Shown: positions 25,219 through 36,800 of the stretch, piece by piece | Numbering within the stretch: the stretch's first letter is position 1 | Layout: every line of letters begins with the position of its first letter | Source: Pseudomonas sp. SLFW | Lineage (GTDB): Bacteria; Pseudomonadota; Gammaproteobacteria; Pseudomonadales; Pseudomonadaceae | Direction: 5' to 3' | Length of the DNA: 64,000 nt | Assembly (NCBI RefSeq): GCF_009905615.1 | Contig: NZ_JAAAKW010000012.1 | Span: 100,514 to 164,513 of the forward strand | The notes under the pieces: generated by a model | What the model saw: the letters and a program-made list of their open reading frames with translations, nothing else | Told to the model about the DNA's origin: nothing | Databases searched by the model: none | Position numbers and translations under genes: made by a program

Positions 25219-26619
25219 TCACGGCATCACCCGCCCTTTCCCCGAATGTTTGGCCTTGTACATCCAGCGGTCCGCTTCGCGCATCAGTTCGTCAGGGGCT
25301 TTGCCAGAGCCGGGTTCGTACATGGAGAAACCCACGCTGGCGTTGGTACGGATCACGCCCCCTTTCAGCAGAATCGGCTCGGCAATCGCAGCGATCAGTT
25401 TTTTCGCCACTTCCCTCGCTTCATCCACGCCCGGGACGATCCCTTCCAGAATCACGATGAATTCGTCACCCGCCAGACGGATCAAGCTGTCAGTGCGACG
25501 CACGCAGCTTTGCAGGCGTGCCGAGACGGTGCGCAGCAGGTCATCCCCCGCGTCGTGGCCGTAGGTGTCGTTGACGCCTTTGAAGCCATCGAGGTCGATG
25601 AACATCAACGCCAGCTGCAAGCCTGAACGATCTGAGCGGGCCTGGGCGATGGGGAGAATGGCGTCCAGCGCACGGCGGTTGAACAGGCCGGTGAGCGCAT
25701 CGTGGCGCGCCTCCTGTTCCAGCTCCTTGCGCGCCTGAATGCTCTGGATGATCGAGATGAAATATTCCAGGTGCCCTTTTTCGGACAGCTTTTTAGTGAC
25801 GCTGAGGTTAATCCAGACGGGGTGGCCGTCGTTGTGCAGATAGCGCTTCTCCAATTGATAGCGATCAATTTTGTTGTCGATCAATTGGGTCAGCAATTCG
25901 AGGTCGGTGTTCAAGTCATCAGGGTGGGTAATGTCCTGGAACGTCAGGCGTTTCAGCTCATCCGGGGTGTAGCCGATGATGTCGCACAACGCCGAGTTGA
26001 CGCTGATCCAGCCGCCATCGGGCGCCACCAGCGCGATGCCCACCGAGGCCAGTTCGAACATCGAACGATACCCGGCTTCGCTGGCTTTCATCAGCGCGTC
26101 CGAACGGGTTTTCTGCAAGCGCGCCATCATCAGGTTTTCCCGCAACTGCACCTCACGGCTGACGATGTCGGCGAGGTCGCGCAGCGTGTCGAGCTCGTCC
26201 TGAGTCAGCTGCCGCGGGCGTTCGTCGATGGCGCAGAGGGTGCCGACGGCGAACCCCTTGCTGGTGCGAATGGGCACGCCCGCGTAGAAACGGATATGGG
26301 GGGCGCCGGTGACCAACTGGTTGTCGCAGAAGCGTTCATCTTGCGCAGCGTCCGGGACCACCAATGGCGTGGATTGCAGAATGGCGTGGGCACAAAAGGC
26401 CATTTCTCTGGGGGTTTGCGTGGCGTCGAGGCCCGCTCGGGATTTGAACCACTGCCGGTCTGCGTCCACCAACGACACCAGCGCGATGGGCACGTCGAGA
26501 ACACGCGCCACCAGTCGGGTGATCCGGTCGAGGGAGGCCTCGGCCGGGGTGTCGAGTATTTCCAGTTGCTGCAGCGCCTCAAGGCGCTCTTTTTCGTATG
26601 GAGGAATTGGCGCTTTCAT
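25219..26619 (-). CDS. GAF-PAS-GGDEF protein, likely diguanylate cyclase
   Basis: 466 residues, soluble. A GAF domain (about 20-165; FCAHAILQSTPLVVPDA, RFYAGVPIRTSKGFAVGTLC), a PAS domain (about 175-300; GIALVAPDGGWISVN, LTFQDITHPDDL) and a GGDEF domain (about 305-466; DALTGLFNRRALD). The active loop reads AGDEF instead of GGDEF, a tolerated variant, and an inhibitory RxxD site (RRTD) sits before it, so c-di-GMP synthesis with feedback is likely. The start at 26619 is preferred over frame extension to 26838. Divergent from pstS. c-di-GMP favours adhesion, apt next to the giant adhesin. Confidence 0.88.
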   Translation of the reverse strand: MKAPIPPYEKERLEALQQLEILDTPAEASLDRITRLVARVLDVPIALVSLVDADRQWFKSRAGLDATQTPREMAFCAHAILQSTPLVVPDAAQDERFCDNQLVTGAPHIRFYAGVPIRTSKGFAVGTLCAIDERPRQLTQDELDTLRDLADIVSREVQLRENLMMARLQKTRSDALMKASEAGYRSMFELASVGIALVAPDGGWISVNSALCDIIGYTPDELKRLTFQDITHPDDLNTDLELLTQLIDNKIDRYQLEKRYLHNDGHPVWINLSVTKKLSEKGHLEYFISIIQSIQARKELEQEARHDALTGLFNRRALDAILPIAQARSDRSGLQLALMFIDLDGFKGVNDTYGHDAGDDLLRTVSARLQSCVRRTDSLIRLAGDEFIVILEGIVPGVDEAREVAKKLIAAIAEPILLKGGVIRTNASVGFSMYEPGSGKAPDELMREADRWMYKAKHSGKGRVMP

Positions 26620-26710
26620 ATGACCGGCCGACCCTGAAAAGACTGTCTGGAGTCTATACCGGGTCTTGGAAATGCGCATCTCGAATGCCATCACCGTCTT
26701 CGGTAACGCC

Positions 26711-26740
26711 CTGTCATAAAAATGTGCGGATGACTGTGAT
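26711..26740 (+). promoter_or_regulatory. Candidate Pho box before pstS
   Basis: CTGTCAT (26711-26717) and CTGTGAT (26734-26740) are 23 bases apart, two helical turns, with a weak half-site between them. PhoB boxes are 11-base-phased CTGTNAT repeats, so this is a plausible but imperfect site about 50 bases before the pstS ATG. Confidence 0.4.
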
Positions 26741-26789
26741 CCCATTAAGACATCACACCCCGATGTCGCTCGATCACAGGAAGTCATCC

Positions 26790-27809
26790 ATGTTGCAACT
26801 TTCCCGAATGATGCTGGCCGCAGGTCTTGGCATTGCACTGACCCTCTCCATGCCAGGCACTGCTGGCGCCGCCCAGGAAGTCACTGGCGCCGGTTCCACG
26901 TTCATCTACCCGGTCCTGTTCAAATGGGCGACCGATTACGATCAGAAGACTGGTGTAAAGGTTAACTACCAGAGCGTCGGCTCGGGCGCTGGCATCGCGC
27001 AGATCAAGGAAGGCGCCGTGGATTTCGGCGCGACCGACATGCCGATCAATTCCGCCGAGCTGGAAAAATTGGGTCTGCAACAATTCCCGTCGGTGATTGG
27101 CGGCGTGGTGCCGGTGATCAACGTGGCGTCGATCAAGACCGGCGCGCTGAAGCTGAACGGCCCGGTGCTGGCAGACATTTACCTGGGCAAGATCAAGAAG
27201 TGGAACGACCCGGCCCTCGCGGCACTGAACGCGGATTTGAAGCTGCCGGACAGTGCGATCAACGTCGTATACCGCTCGGACGATTCGGGGACCACGTTCA
27301 ATTGGGCGACTTATCTGTCCACGGTGAGCCCTGAATGGAAAGGCAAGATCGGCGCCGGAACGTCCGTCAAATGGCCGGTCGGGATTGGCAGCAAAGGCAG
27401 TGAAGGCGTGGCGTCGTACGTGAAGAAAATGCCGAACTCGATTGGCTATGTCGAGTACGCCTACATCAAGCAGCAAGGGATGAATTTCGGCCTCTTGCAG
27501 AACGCCGCCGGAAAGTTCGTGGCGCCGAGCACCGAGTCGTTCCAGGCAGCCGCCGACACTGCGGACTGGAAGAATGCGAAGGACTTCGACCTGTCGATGA
27601 TCAACGCGCCGGGTGACAACGCCTACCCCATCACCGCCGCGACATTCATCGTGATGTACAAGCACCCCAAAGACGCCGATCGCCAGACGACCGTAAAAGA
27701 GTTCTTCCGCTGGACGCTGGAGAACGGCCAGGAACAGGCGCGCAAGCTGGACTTCGCCCCGATCCCTAACGATCTGAAAGCGCAGATCGAAGCGTCTTGG
27801 GGTCAGTGA
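26790..27809 (+). CDS. pstS: PstS-like periplasmic phosphate-binding protein
   Basis: 339 residues, Sec signal ending GTAGA-A near residue 24. VTGAGSTFIYPVLFKWATDY, YQSVGSGAGI, DFGATDMPI and YRSDDSGTT are the phosphate-binding segments of PstS. It delivers phosphate to PstCAB, but no pstC, pstA or pstB follows; the next gene is convergent. Either it feeds a transporter encoded elsewhere or it has a separate role; extra PstS proteins also occur on P. aeruginosa surfaces. AGGAAG precedes the ATG. Confidence 0.92.
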   Translation: MLQLSRMMLAAGLGIALTLSMPGTAGAAQEVTGAGSTFIYPVLFKWATDYDQKTGVKVNYQSVGSGAGIAQIKEGAVDFGATDMPINSAELEKLGLQQFPSVIGGVVPVINVASIKTGALKLNGPVLADIYLGKIKKWNDPALAALNADLKLPDSAINVVYRSDDSGTTFNWATYLSTVSPEWKGKIGAGTSVKWPVGIGSKGSEGVASYVKKMPNSIGYVEYAYIKQQGMNFGLLQNAAGKFVAPSTESFQAAADTADWKNAKDFDLSMINAPGDNAYPITAATFIVMYKHPKDADRQTTVKEFFRWTLENGQEQARKLDFAPIPNDLKAQIEASWGQ

Positions 27810-27828
27810 AAACAGAGACACGATAAAT

Positions 27829-27867
27829 GGGGTGGACCCGTTGGAGAGCGTTTGACGGGGCCACCCC
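27829..27867. terminator. Hairpin between pstS and the autotransporter gene
   Basis: GGGGTGG-A-CCCG and CGGG-G-CCACCCC pair with one mismatch around a 15-base loop in the 63-base space between two convergent genes. There is no T-run, so it may work weakly. Confidence 0.5.
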
Positions 27868-27872
27868 CGGAT

Positions 27873-30800
27873 TCAAAACCCCATGCTGAAGCTGATGGTC
27901 ATGGCGTGGTCTTTGTTTTCTTTCGAAAGCTGCCCTGAATAGCCAATCCCCAATTTGCTGTCTTCGCCTACCTGGAAATCCAGCCCGGCTTCGACCACCG
28001 CTGCATCCCGCGCAATCGGCACGCCTTGGGTGCTGAAGGAGGCGCCGCCGTTGATAAAAGTCAGGTCGGCGTCGGGTTTGGTATCGCCGTACGCATGTCG
28101 CCAGCCGATGCTGCCACGAGGGGTGATTTCCGAATCCTTGCCCAACTGAATGCGTTTGCCCGCACGCACGCCGACGGTGGAGAAGGTCATGTTCTGATCG
28201 GAGTCAGCGCTCAGCCGCGCCATGCCGCCCTTCTCTTTCGCCCTGTCGCTGTCGTAATCGACGTGGGCCAGGCCCGCGAATGGCTCGAACGACACGCCGC
28301 CTGCCTCAAGGGTGTAACCCACTTCACCGAACACCTGAGCCGTACGCGCATCGTATTTCGCTTTCAGGCGGTCACTGTAATTGCCCACGCTGACCTCGCG
28401 TTTGCTTTCGATGTCATGCCAGCTGTAAACCGCGCCGAAGCGCGCAGCCAGTGCGTCGAGCTGGTAGTTCATGTAAGCGGCGAGGTGGTAGCTGTCGACG
28501 CTCGCGGTGGAGTGACGATCATGCGCATTCAGGTCGCTGCGGGTGTAACCGGCGGCCGCCCCGACGCGCCATTGATCATCGATCTGTTTGTCGGTGCCGA
28601 GCATGAAGCCTGACACGTTGTGATCGAGTTTGGCCGTGTTGCTGTCACCCTTCGCCTCGCCCCACGATCCCAACACGCGCATCCAGCCGACCATTTCGTT
28701 TTGACACCCCGCGCTGCTCAGGCGATTTTCGCTGGTCACCAGCGCGTTACGCGGATCGTCCTCGCGATAGCAGCCGGGTTGGCGCATACGCTCCGTGAGG
28801 GCGTCGCGAACGTAGTGTGAGTCCTCGATCATCGCGCTGGTGGTGCTGGCAAAAATCTCGCCGGACAAATTGTCGAAGGCCGCCCGGGCACCGCTGCTGC
28901 TCATGTTGAGGATTTCGTTCTGCAAGCTGTTACCCCGAGGGCCGCCCACCGCACCAGCGACACCTTGTTGGTTAGGGGTATCGGCCACGTCTGTGAAAGG
29001 GGTCTGATTGCGGGTGACGTCCAGATTCACGGCGTTTGGCGCGTAGCTGACGGAGGTGTCGAGGAACGCGTAATTCGGCAGGTCCAGTGTGTTGAAGGTG
29101 CCGTTGATACCGCCTGCGGAGGTCAGCAGCGTGTAGCGGGTGTTGCCGGTGAACGGTGCCAGCGGCACAACCTGCAACGTACCGCCCAACGTTGTAACGC
29201 CGCCGACCGCCAACGGACTGAACGACGCAGCGTTGACCAACAGACGCAGGCGGCCGGTCGGACCATTGGTGAAGTTGCCGGTCACACCGAGATTGCCGGT
29301 CTCGCCACCCGATTGCACGAGACCGTTGTTGCTCAGGCCCGCGACGCTGCCATTGCCCACTAACGCAGCGCCATCGGCAACGGCCACCTGCCCGCCGAGT
29401 GTCGCAGGGCTGTCAGAGGCGCCCACTTGCAACGTGCCCTCGTTCACAGCAACGGAGCCGCTGAACGGCTGGGCACCGGTCAGCAATAAGGTGCCCGCGC
29501 CCTGCTTGATCAACTCGCCGGTGCCGCTGAGGGTGCCATTGAATCGGCCATTCGCCACCTGGGCGAACAGCAGCCGCGCGTTGTTGCGGATGGTGCCCTG
29601 CAAGCTGCTGGTGTTACCCGCCAGCATCCCGCCGCTGACCGTGGTCCCGCCGCTATACGTGTTGGGCCCCGTCAGCCACAACGTACCGGCGTCGAGTTTT
29701 TCGATACCGGCAGCGCCCACCAGCGACGCGGCAATCTGCGTGGTCACGCCCGAATCCACGCGCACCGGTGCCGGACTGCCATCGGTCCCATTGGTCGGCG
29801 TGAGCGTCCCGCCGCTCGCTGAGGTGAGGGTGTAGCCATCCTCCAGAAACTGCAGGCCGGTGAAGTTCTGATTGCCCTCGACGGTCACCACGCCGCCCCA
29901 ACCGCCAAACACGGCGAAGCGCGCATTGGTGGGCAGACTCAGCGTACCCGTGGCATCGGTCCAGTTGGTGTCGGCACCCCACACGCCGTCGCCGCCGCCA
30001 ATGGCACCGTCCGCGCTGGTTTTGCTGCCGTTCCAGAACTGAAGCTCACTGGCGTCGCTGGCCACCAGCAGGTTCACCTGGTTGGCCATTGACGTTTGCA
30101 GGCTAAGGTCCCCGGCAGCCGTGCCCGTTGGCAACGTGCCGTAATTCAGGCCATTGTTGGTCAGGTTGCCGCCGTAGCGAAACAGCCGATAGACCCCGGT
30201 GCCGAATCCGCCCGCGTTGCTGATGTTCAGGGTGCCGCCGAGGGTCAGATCGCCGCCCACATTGACAGCAGTGGTCGAGCTGCCGGGCAGACCCAAGGCA
30301 AAGTCCAGCGTGCTGCCGGACGCCAATGCGAGGGAGCCGAGGGACAACGGCGTCGCGCTGCTGCCTGCCGTCAGTGTCGCGCCCGAATTGACCTGAACGG
30401 CGCCGTTGATTTGCCCGCCGCCGCCCAGGGTCGCGCCGCTGGCGACGTTGACACTGGCGCTGTTCAGGCTGCCGTCGACCCGCAGCGCACCGGCTTGCAC
30501 GTCGGTGGTGCCGGTGAAACCGCTGTTGCCGGTCAGCAGGAGTTCGCCGGTGCCGCTTTTGATCAGCGAGCCGTTGCCGGACAGGCTGCCCGCGTAGGTG
30601 CCATTGGCGTTTTGAGCGAAGGTCAGCGCGGCGTTATTGAGGATCGAACCCTGCAGGCTGGTGGTGTCGCCGGTGGTGCTGCCGCCGTTGAGCGTTGTAC
30701 CGCCGCTGTAAGTGTTGGCGCCGCTCAGCAGCAACGCACCCGTGCCATTTTTGATGAGGCTGCCGGTGCCGCTGATCACCCCGTTCAGTGTGGTCGCCTG

Positions 30801-33800
30801 GTTGCCTGCAAGTGTCAGCGATCCGCCCAATTGAATCCCGTTGGCCAGATTCAATGCCCCGCTGCTGTCCAGTGTCCCGGCACCGGCGACATTCAGAGCG
30901 CCCGAACCCAAAGCGCCGTCGTTGCCCAATAGCAGCGCCCCCGCGTTCAGTTGCGTGCCGCCTTGCCAGCTGTTGGTGCCCGTCAGCGTCAGGGTATTTG
31001 CATCATTTTTGATGAGGCTACCCGCGCCACTGATGTTGCCCGCGAGGGTGAACGGGCTGAGCCCTCCCACCGCCAGCGCACCCTTGAGCACGATGCCGTT
31101 GCCCAGCGTGACTGCAGCGTTGTTGCCCAACGCAGTGCCGTCCGCCGCCGTCAGTACGCCGGAACCCAACGCAGTGTCATTGCCTACAACCAACGCGCCA
31201 CCGTCGAGAGAAGTGCCACCGGTGTAGCCATTGGCGCCGTTCAACACCAACGTGCCGCTGTCGAGCTTGTTCAGCGTGCCGGTGCCATTGATCACGGTGT
31301 TGAGGGTCGCCGTGACGTTCGGATCGACACGCACCGCTGTCGTGCCAGTGCTGCCATTCACGGCGTTCAACTCGCCTCCCGCCCCTTGATCGAGGACGTA
31401 GCCGTCGGTCACGAACTGCAAACCGGTGATGGATTGGCTGCCTTCGACGGTCACGGTGCCGGGTGCGCCCATGAACACCGCGAAGCTGTTTTTCCAGGTG
31501 TTGTTATCCAGACCGTCCACGGAGGTCCAGTTGCTCGACCCGGCATTCCAAACGCCGCTGCCACCATCCACCGTGCCATTGGGCGTGGTCTGGCCGCCGT
31601 CCCAGAACTGCACCGTGGTGCCGGACGTCGCTACCAGCAGATTGACTTGATTGGCCACGGCCGTTTGCACTTGCAGGTCGTTCTGGCTCACACCGCTGGG
31701 CAGCGTGCCGATCGCCAGACCGTTGTTGATCAGCGCGCCGTTGTAGCGCATCAGACGGTAGACACCGCTGCCGAACCCGCCGATGTCCGTCACGTTCAGG
31801 GTGCCGTCCAGCGTCAGGTTGCCATTGATGTTGACCAGTGCATTGCCGCCACCGCCGACCGGTGCGCCGAGGCTCACATCGAAAAGCGCGTTCGGCGCCA
31901 AGGCCAGCGAACCCAGCGTGAGCGTATCGGGGGTACTCGCCGCCAAGTGCCCGCCGTCTTCGACGGTGACCTCGCCGAGGACGGACCCGGTACCGCTCAG
32001 CGTGCCGCCGTTCTTCACCGCGACGGTGCGGCTGGCCAGCAGATTACGAATGTTGAGGGTGCCACCTTTGATCACGGCATCGCCGCTGTGGGTGTTGGCG
32101 CCGGTCAGGCTGAGGGTGCCAGCGCCGTCCTTGACGAAGGTGCCCGGGCCACTCAGTACGCCGTCGAACACACTGCTGGCGTTGCCACCGCCGACGGTCA
32201 GCGTGTTGCCGCTGGCCACATCGACGCTGCCATCGCCGCTCAGCCCGCCGAGGTTGGCGGAGCCACTCAGGTTCAGCGCCGCGCCGCTCGCCAGATTGAT
32301 TCCCGCGTTATTGCCGAGGGCGTTAGCGCCCACAGTGGTCAGGCTGCCCGACAGGATATTGATGAGGCCGGTGAAGGTGTTGTTGCCGCTGAGGGTCAGG
32401 TCGGCGAGACCGGTCTTGATCAACGAACCGGCGCCGCTGATCACACCGGCGAGGGTCAGGTTCTGGCTTCCGCCGACGGTCAGGTTGTCGGCCAGGGCGA
32501 CGTCATTGGCGAGGCTCAGCGGTGTCGTATTGTCCAGCGTGGAGGCCGCGCCCACGGTGAGCGCCCCGCTTCCCAATGCGCCTGCGTTGCCCAATACGAG
32601 CGTACCACCGTTCAGCCGGGTGCCACCGGTGTACGTGTTGAGACGATTGAGGACGAGCCGGGAAACGCCGTTCTTGATCAGCCGGCCGCTGCCCCCCACG
32701 ACACCTGACAACGTCAGGTCAGAGGTGCCCGCGACGGTCAACCCGCCGCCCAGGTTCACGTCGTTGGCCAGAGTGACTGCCGTCGAGCTGTCCAGCGTCG
32801 TGCCGTCAGCGGTATTCAATGGGCCGCTGCCCAACGCGAAGTCGCTGCCGACGATCAACGAACCTGCTTTTAGCGTGGTTGCGCCCTGGTACAGATTGTC
32901 GCCGTTAAGGGTCAACGCGGCAGGGCCGTTTTTGATCAAGCCGCCCGTGCCGGAAATTGCGCCATTGAGGGTCAGGTCGTTGCTGCCGCCGAGGTTCAGG
33001 CCGCCGTTGAGCGTGATCCCGTTGCCGAGCGTCGCAGCGGTGTTGCTGTCCAGCGTGGTGCCGTTGGCGGCGGTCAACACGCCACTGCCCAGTGCGCTGT
33101 CGTTGCCCACGACCAACGTGCCGCCCTGCAGCGAGGTGCCACCGCTGTAGGTGTTGGCGCCGTTGAGAACGAGGGTGCCGGTGTCGAGTTTGGCGATGGG
33201 ACTGGTGCCGTCGATCAGGGTGTCGATGATCGCGGTCACGCCCGGATCGACGCGAATGGACGTGTTGCCATTCAGTGCAGCGACCGCCGTCAAGCTGTTG
33301 CCCTGTCCGCCGAGCAGGTGATAACCGTCCGTGGAAAACTGCATGCCGTTGAAGGTCTGATTGCCCTGCACGGTGACATCGCCTGCGGTGCCCTGGAACA
33401 CGGCGAACTCACCGGCCCACGGGCCATTTTGGCTGCCATCAGCGGTGGTCCAGTTGGTGTTTCCGGCGCCCCAGATGCCCGCCCCGCCATCGACACTGTT
33501 GTTGGGAGCGGTCTGCGCGCCGTCCCAGAAATTGATGTTGGCGGTGGCGTTGCCGTACACCAGGTTCACCTGATTACCGACCGAGGTTTGCACTTGCAGA
33601 TCGGCCAGGCTCACGCCCGCGGGAATACGGGCGATGTCCAGACCGAGGTCTGTCAGGCTGCCGGTGTAGTCGATCAAACGGTACACACCCACGCCGAAGC
33701 CGCCGACGTCCGTCACGTTGAGGTTGCCGTCCAGCGTAAGGTTGCCGCCGACGCTCACCAACCCGGTGGGGGATGGCGCGCCGAGCCCGACATCAAAATT

Positions 33801-36800
33801 CGAGTTCGCGGCCATGATCAGCGAACCGACTGACAAGGTGCCGCCCTGCGCTGCTTCGAGATGCCCGCCATCGCCAATGTTGACCGCACCGGCCAACGAG
33901 CCAGTGCCCGCCAGCGCCGCGCCGTTGCTGACTTGCACGTTGCCACTGGCCAGCGAGCCGGTGACGTTCAGCGTGCCGCCGTTGACGAGAGTGTCGCCGG
34001 ACAGGCTGTTGATGCCGGTCAGTGTCAGGGTGTCGAGACCGGATTTGGTGAACTGGCCAGTGCCAGCCAGGCTGCCGTCGAACGTGCTGGCGAGGTTGTT
34101 GTTGTCCACCGTCAACGTCGCGCCGTTGCCAATGGTGACATCGCCCGCACCGGCAAGCCCACCGACGCTGGCATCGCCCCCGAGATTCAGGCCCGCGCCC
34201 GCCGCCACATTCACGCCGGACGCGTTGCCGAGTGCGCTGTTGCCCACCGTGAAGACATTGCCCGCGACGACACTCAGCGGACCGGTGAAAGTGTTGATGC
34301 CGCTCAGGGTCAGGTCATTGACGCCGTTTTTGATCAACCCGCCCACGCCGGAAATCACCCCGGACAATGCCAGGTCGTTGACCCCATCCACCGTGAGATT
34401 GGCGCCCAGGTTGACGTTATTGGCCAAAGCAGTGGCAGGCGCACTTGCGTTGTTGATGAGGGTCGACACGCCGCCGACAGTGAGCGCGCCAGTGCCCAGG
34501 GCCTGAGCGTTGTTCACGATCAAGCGGCCCGCGTTCAGGTCGGTGCCGCCAGTCCAGGTGTTGTTGCCTCCGAGGCTCAGATCAGAAGTGCCGTTCTTGA
34601 TGAGTGTGCCAGCGCCGTCGACGGTCCCGCTCAAGGTCAGGTTGCCGGTGCCCGCGATCATCAAGTCCGCCAGCAGCGAGACGTTGTTGGCGAGGTTCAC
34701 ACCGCCGATGTTGCTGAGGGTCGAAGCGCCCGCCACCGTCAGCGCGCCGATGCCCAGCGCACTGTCACTACCGGCCACCAAGGTCCCGACGTTGAGGGTG
34801 GTGCCGCCCTGATAGGCGTTATTGCCATTGAGCAAGAGCGACCCGGCGCCGTTTTTGATCAGGCTGCCCGTGCCGCTGATATCGCCGTTGAGGACAAAGG
34901 TGTTAGTCGCGTCCATGCTCAGCGCGCCGTTCGACACGACGTCGTTGCCCAGCGTTACGTTGCCGTTATTGCCCAGTGTGGTGCCGTCAGCTGCCGTGAG
35001 CGTGCCGGTGCCTAAAGCCCCGTTGTTGCCCACCACCAGCGTGCCGCCGTCAAGCGACGTGCCGCCGCTGTAGGTGTTGGCGCCGTTGAGCACCAGCGTG
35101 CCCGCATCCAGTTTGTTCAAGGTCGCTGCGCCGTCGATGCCGAGCCCAAGGGTCGCGGTCACGTTCGGATCGACTCGAACGGCGAATGTGCCGCTGCCCG
35201 CATTGAGCTGGCCGTTGGTACCCGAGACCAGCGCGTAGCCGTCAGTGAGAAATTGCAGCCCGGTCACGTTCTGCGCACCGTTCACCGTGACGGTGCCTGC
35301 GCTGCCCTGGAACACGGCGAAACCGCCGCCCCAGCCAGCATTCACCCCACCATTTGCGTCCGTCCAGTTGAGGTTCGTGGCATCCCAAGTGCCCACTCCG
35401 CCGTCGACGGTGCCGTTAGGGAGCACTTGGCTGCCGTCCCAGAATTGCAGGTTGCCGCCAGCGCCGGAGACGACCAGATTGACCTGGCCATTCACGCCGG
35501 TCTGCACCAGCAGATCGGACGCATTGACGTTGCCGGGGATGCTGCCAATGTTCAGGCCCGCGCCGCTGAAGACACCGCTGTAATCGATCAAGCGATAGAC
35601 GCCCAGCCCAAACCCGCCGATGTCGGCAACGTTCAGATTGCCATTCAGGCTCAGGTCGCCGTTGACGTTGATCAGCCGTGTGCCACCCGTGGAAGGCGCG
35701 GCCAGGCCGACGTCCAGATTCGACCCCGAGTCGAGCACCAACGAACCGACAGTCAGGGTCCGGTTGCTCTGCGCGTTCAGGTGACCGCCGCTGGCAATGT
35801 TCACCCCGCCCAACAAGGTGCCGGTGCCTGTGAGCGTCGCGCCGCTGCCGACGGCCACGTTGCTGCTGTCCAGCGAGCCGGTGACGTTCAGTGTTCCGCC
35901 GGTGACTTGGGTATTGCCGGTGAAGCCATTAGCCCCCGCCAGAGTCAGTGTGCTGGTGCCGTCTTTGATCAGGTTGCCGATGCTATTGAGGCCGTTGTTG
36001 ATCGGCCCGGTGAGAGTCAGGTTATGGCTGCCAAGGACCGTCAGATCGGCGCCGAGATTGATCCCGTTGCCGACGCTTATGGCGCTGCTGTTGTCGAGGG
36101 TCGAAGCACCCGCGACGTTCAGCGCACCCGTGCCCAATGCGGCCCCATTGCCCAAGTTCAGCGCTCCGCTGTTGAGAGTGGTGCCACCCGTGTAAGTGTT
36201 GACGCCGTTCAGCGTCAGTTGCGCGGCGCCGTTTTTGGTCAGACCGCCTGCGCCACTGACGATGCCGCCGAGCGCCAGATCTGCCGTGCCGCCAATGTTG
36301 AGGCTACCGGCCAACGTCACGTCGTTGGCTGCAATGACGCTGGTGCTCGCATCCAGCGTGGTGTTCGCCGCTGCGTTCAATGGTCCGCTGCTCAGGGCCG
36401 TGTTGGACGCCAGAATCAGCCCACCGGCATTCAGCGCGGTCGGCCCGAGGTAGCTGTTGTTGCCGCCGAGGGTCAGGTTTGCCAGGCCGTTTTTGATCAG
36501 GCCTCCGGCGCCGCTGACGATGCCGTTGAGGGTCAACCCGTTGCTGCCACCAATGGCCAGGTCGCCGTTCAGGTTCACCGCATTGCCGAGCGTGACAGGC
36601 GCGTTGCTGTCCAGCGTGGTGCCAGTGACCGCCGTTAGTCCGCCGCTGCCGAGGGCGCTGTCGCTGCCAACGACCAACGTGCCGCCGTTGAGTAATGTGC
36701 CACCGCTGTGGCTGTTGTTGCCGCTGAGGACCAGTGTGCCGCTGTCGAGTTTGTTCAGCGCGACGGTGCCTGCGAGGTTCACGCCCAAAGTGGCGGTAAC

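Noticed and set aside
26620..26789. A longer GGDEF protein starting at 26838 or a longer PstS starting at 26598.
   Set aside because: The two extensions would overlap each other. Family similarity and ribosome sites favour 26619 and 26790.
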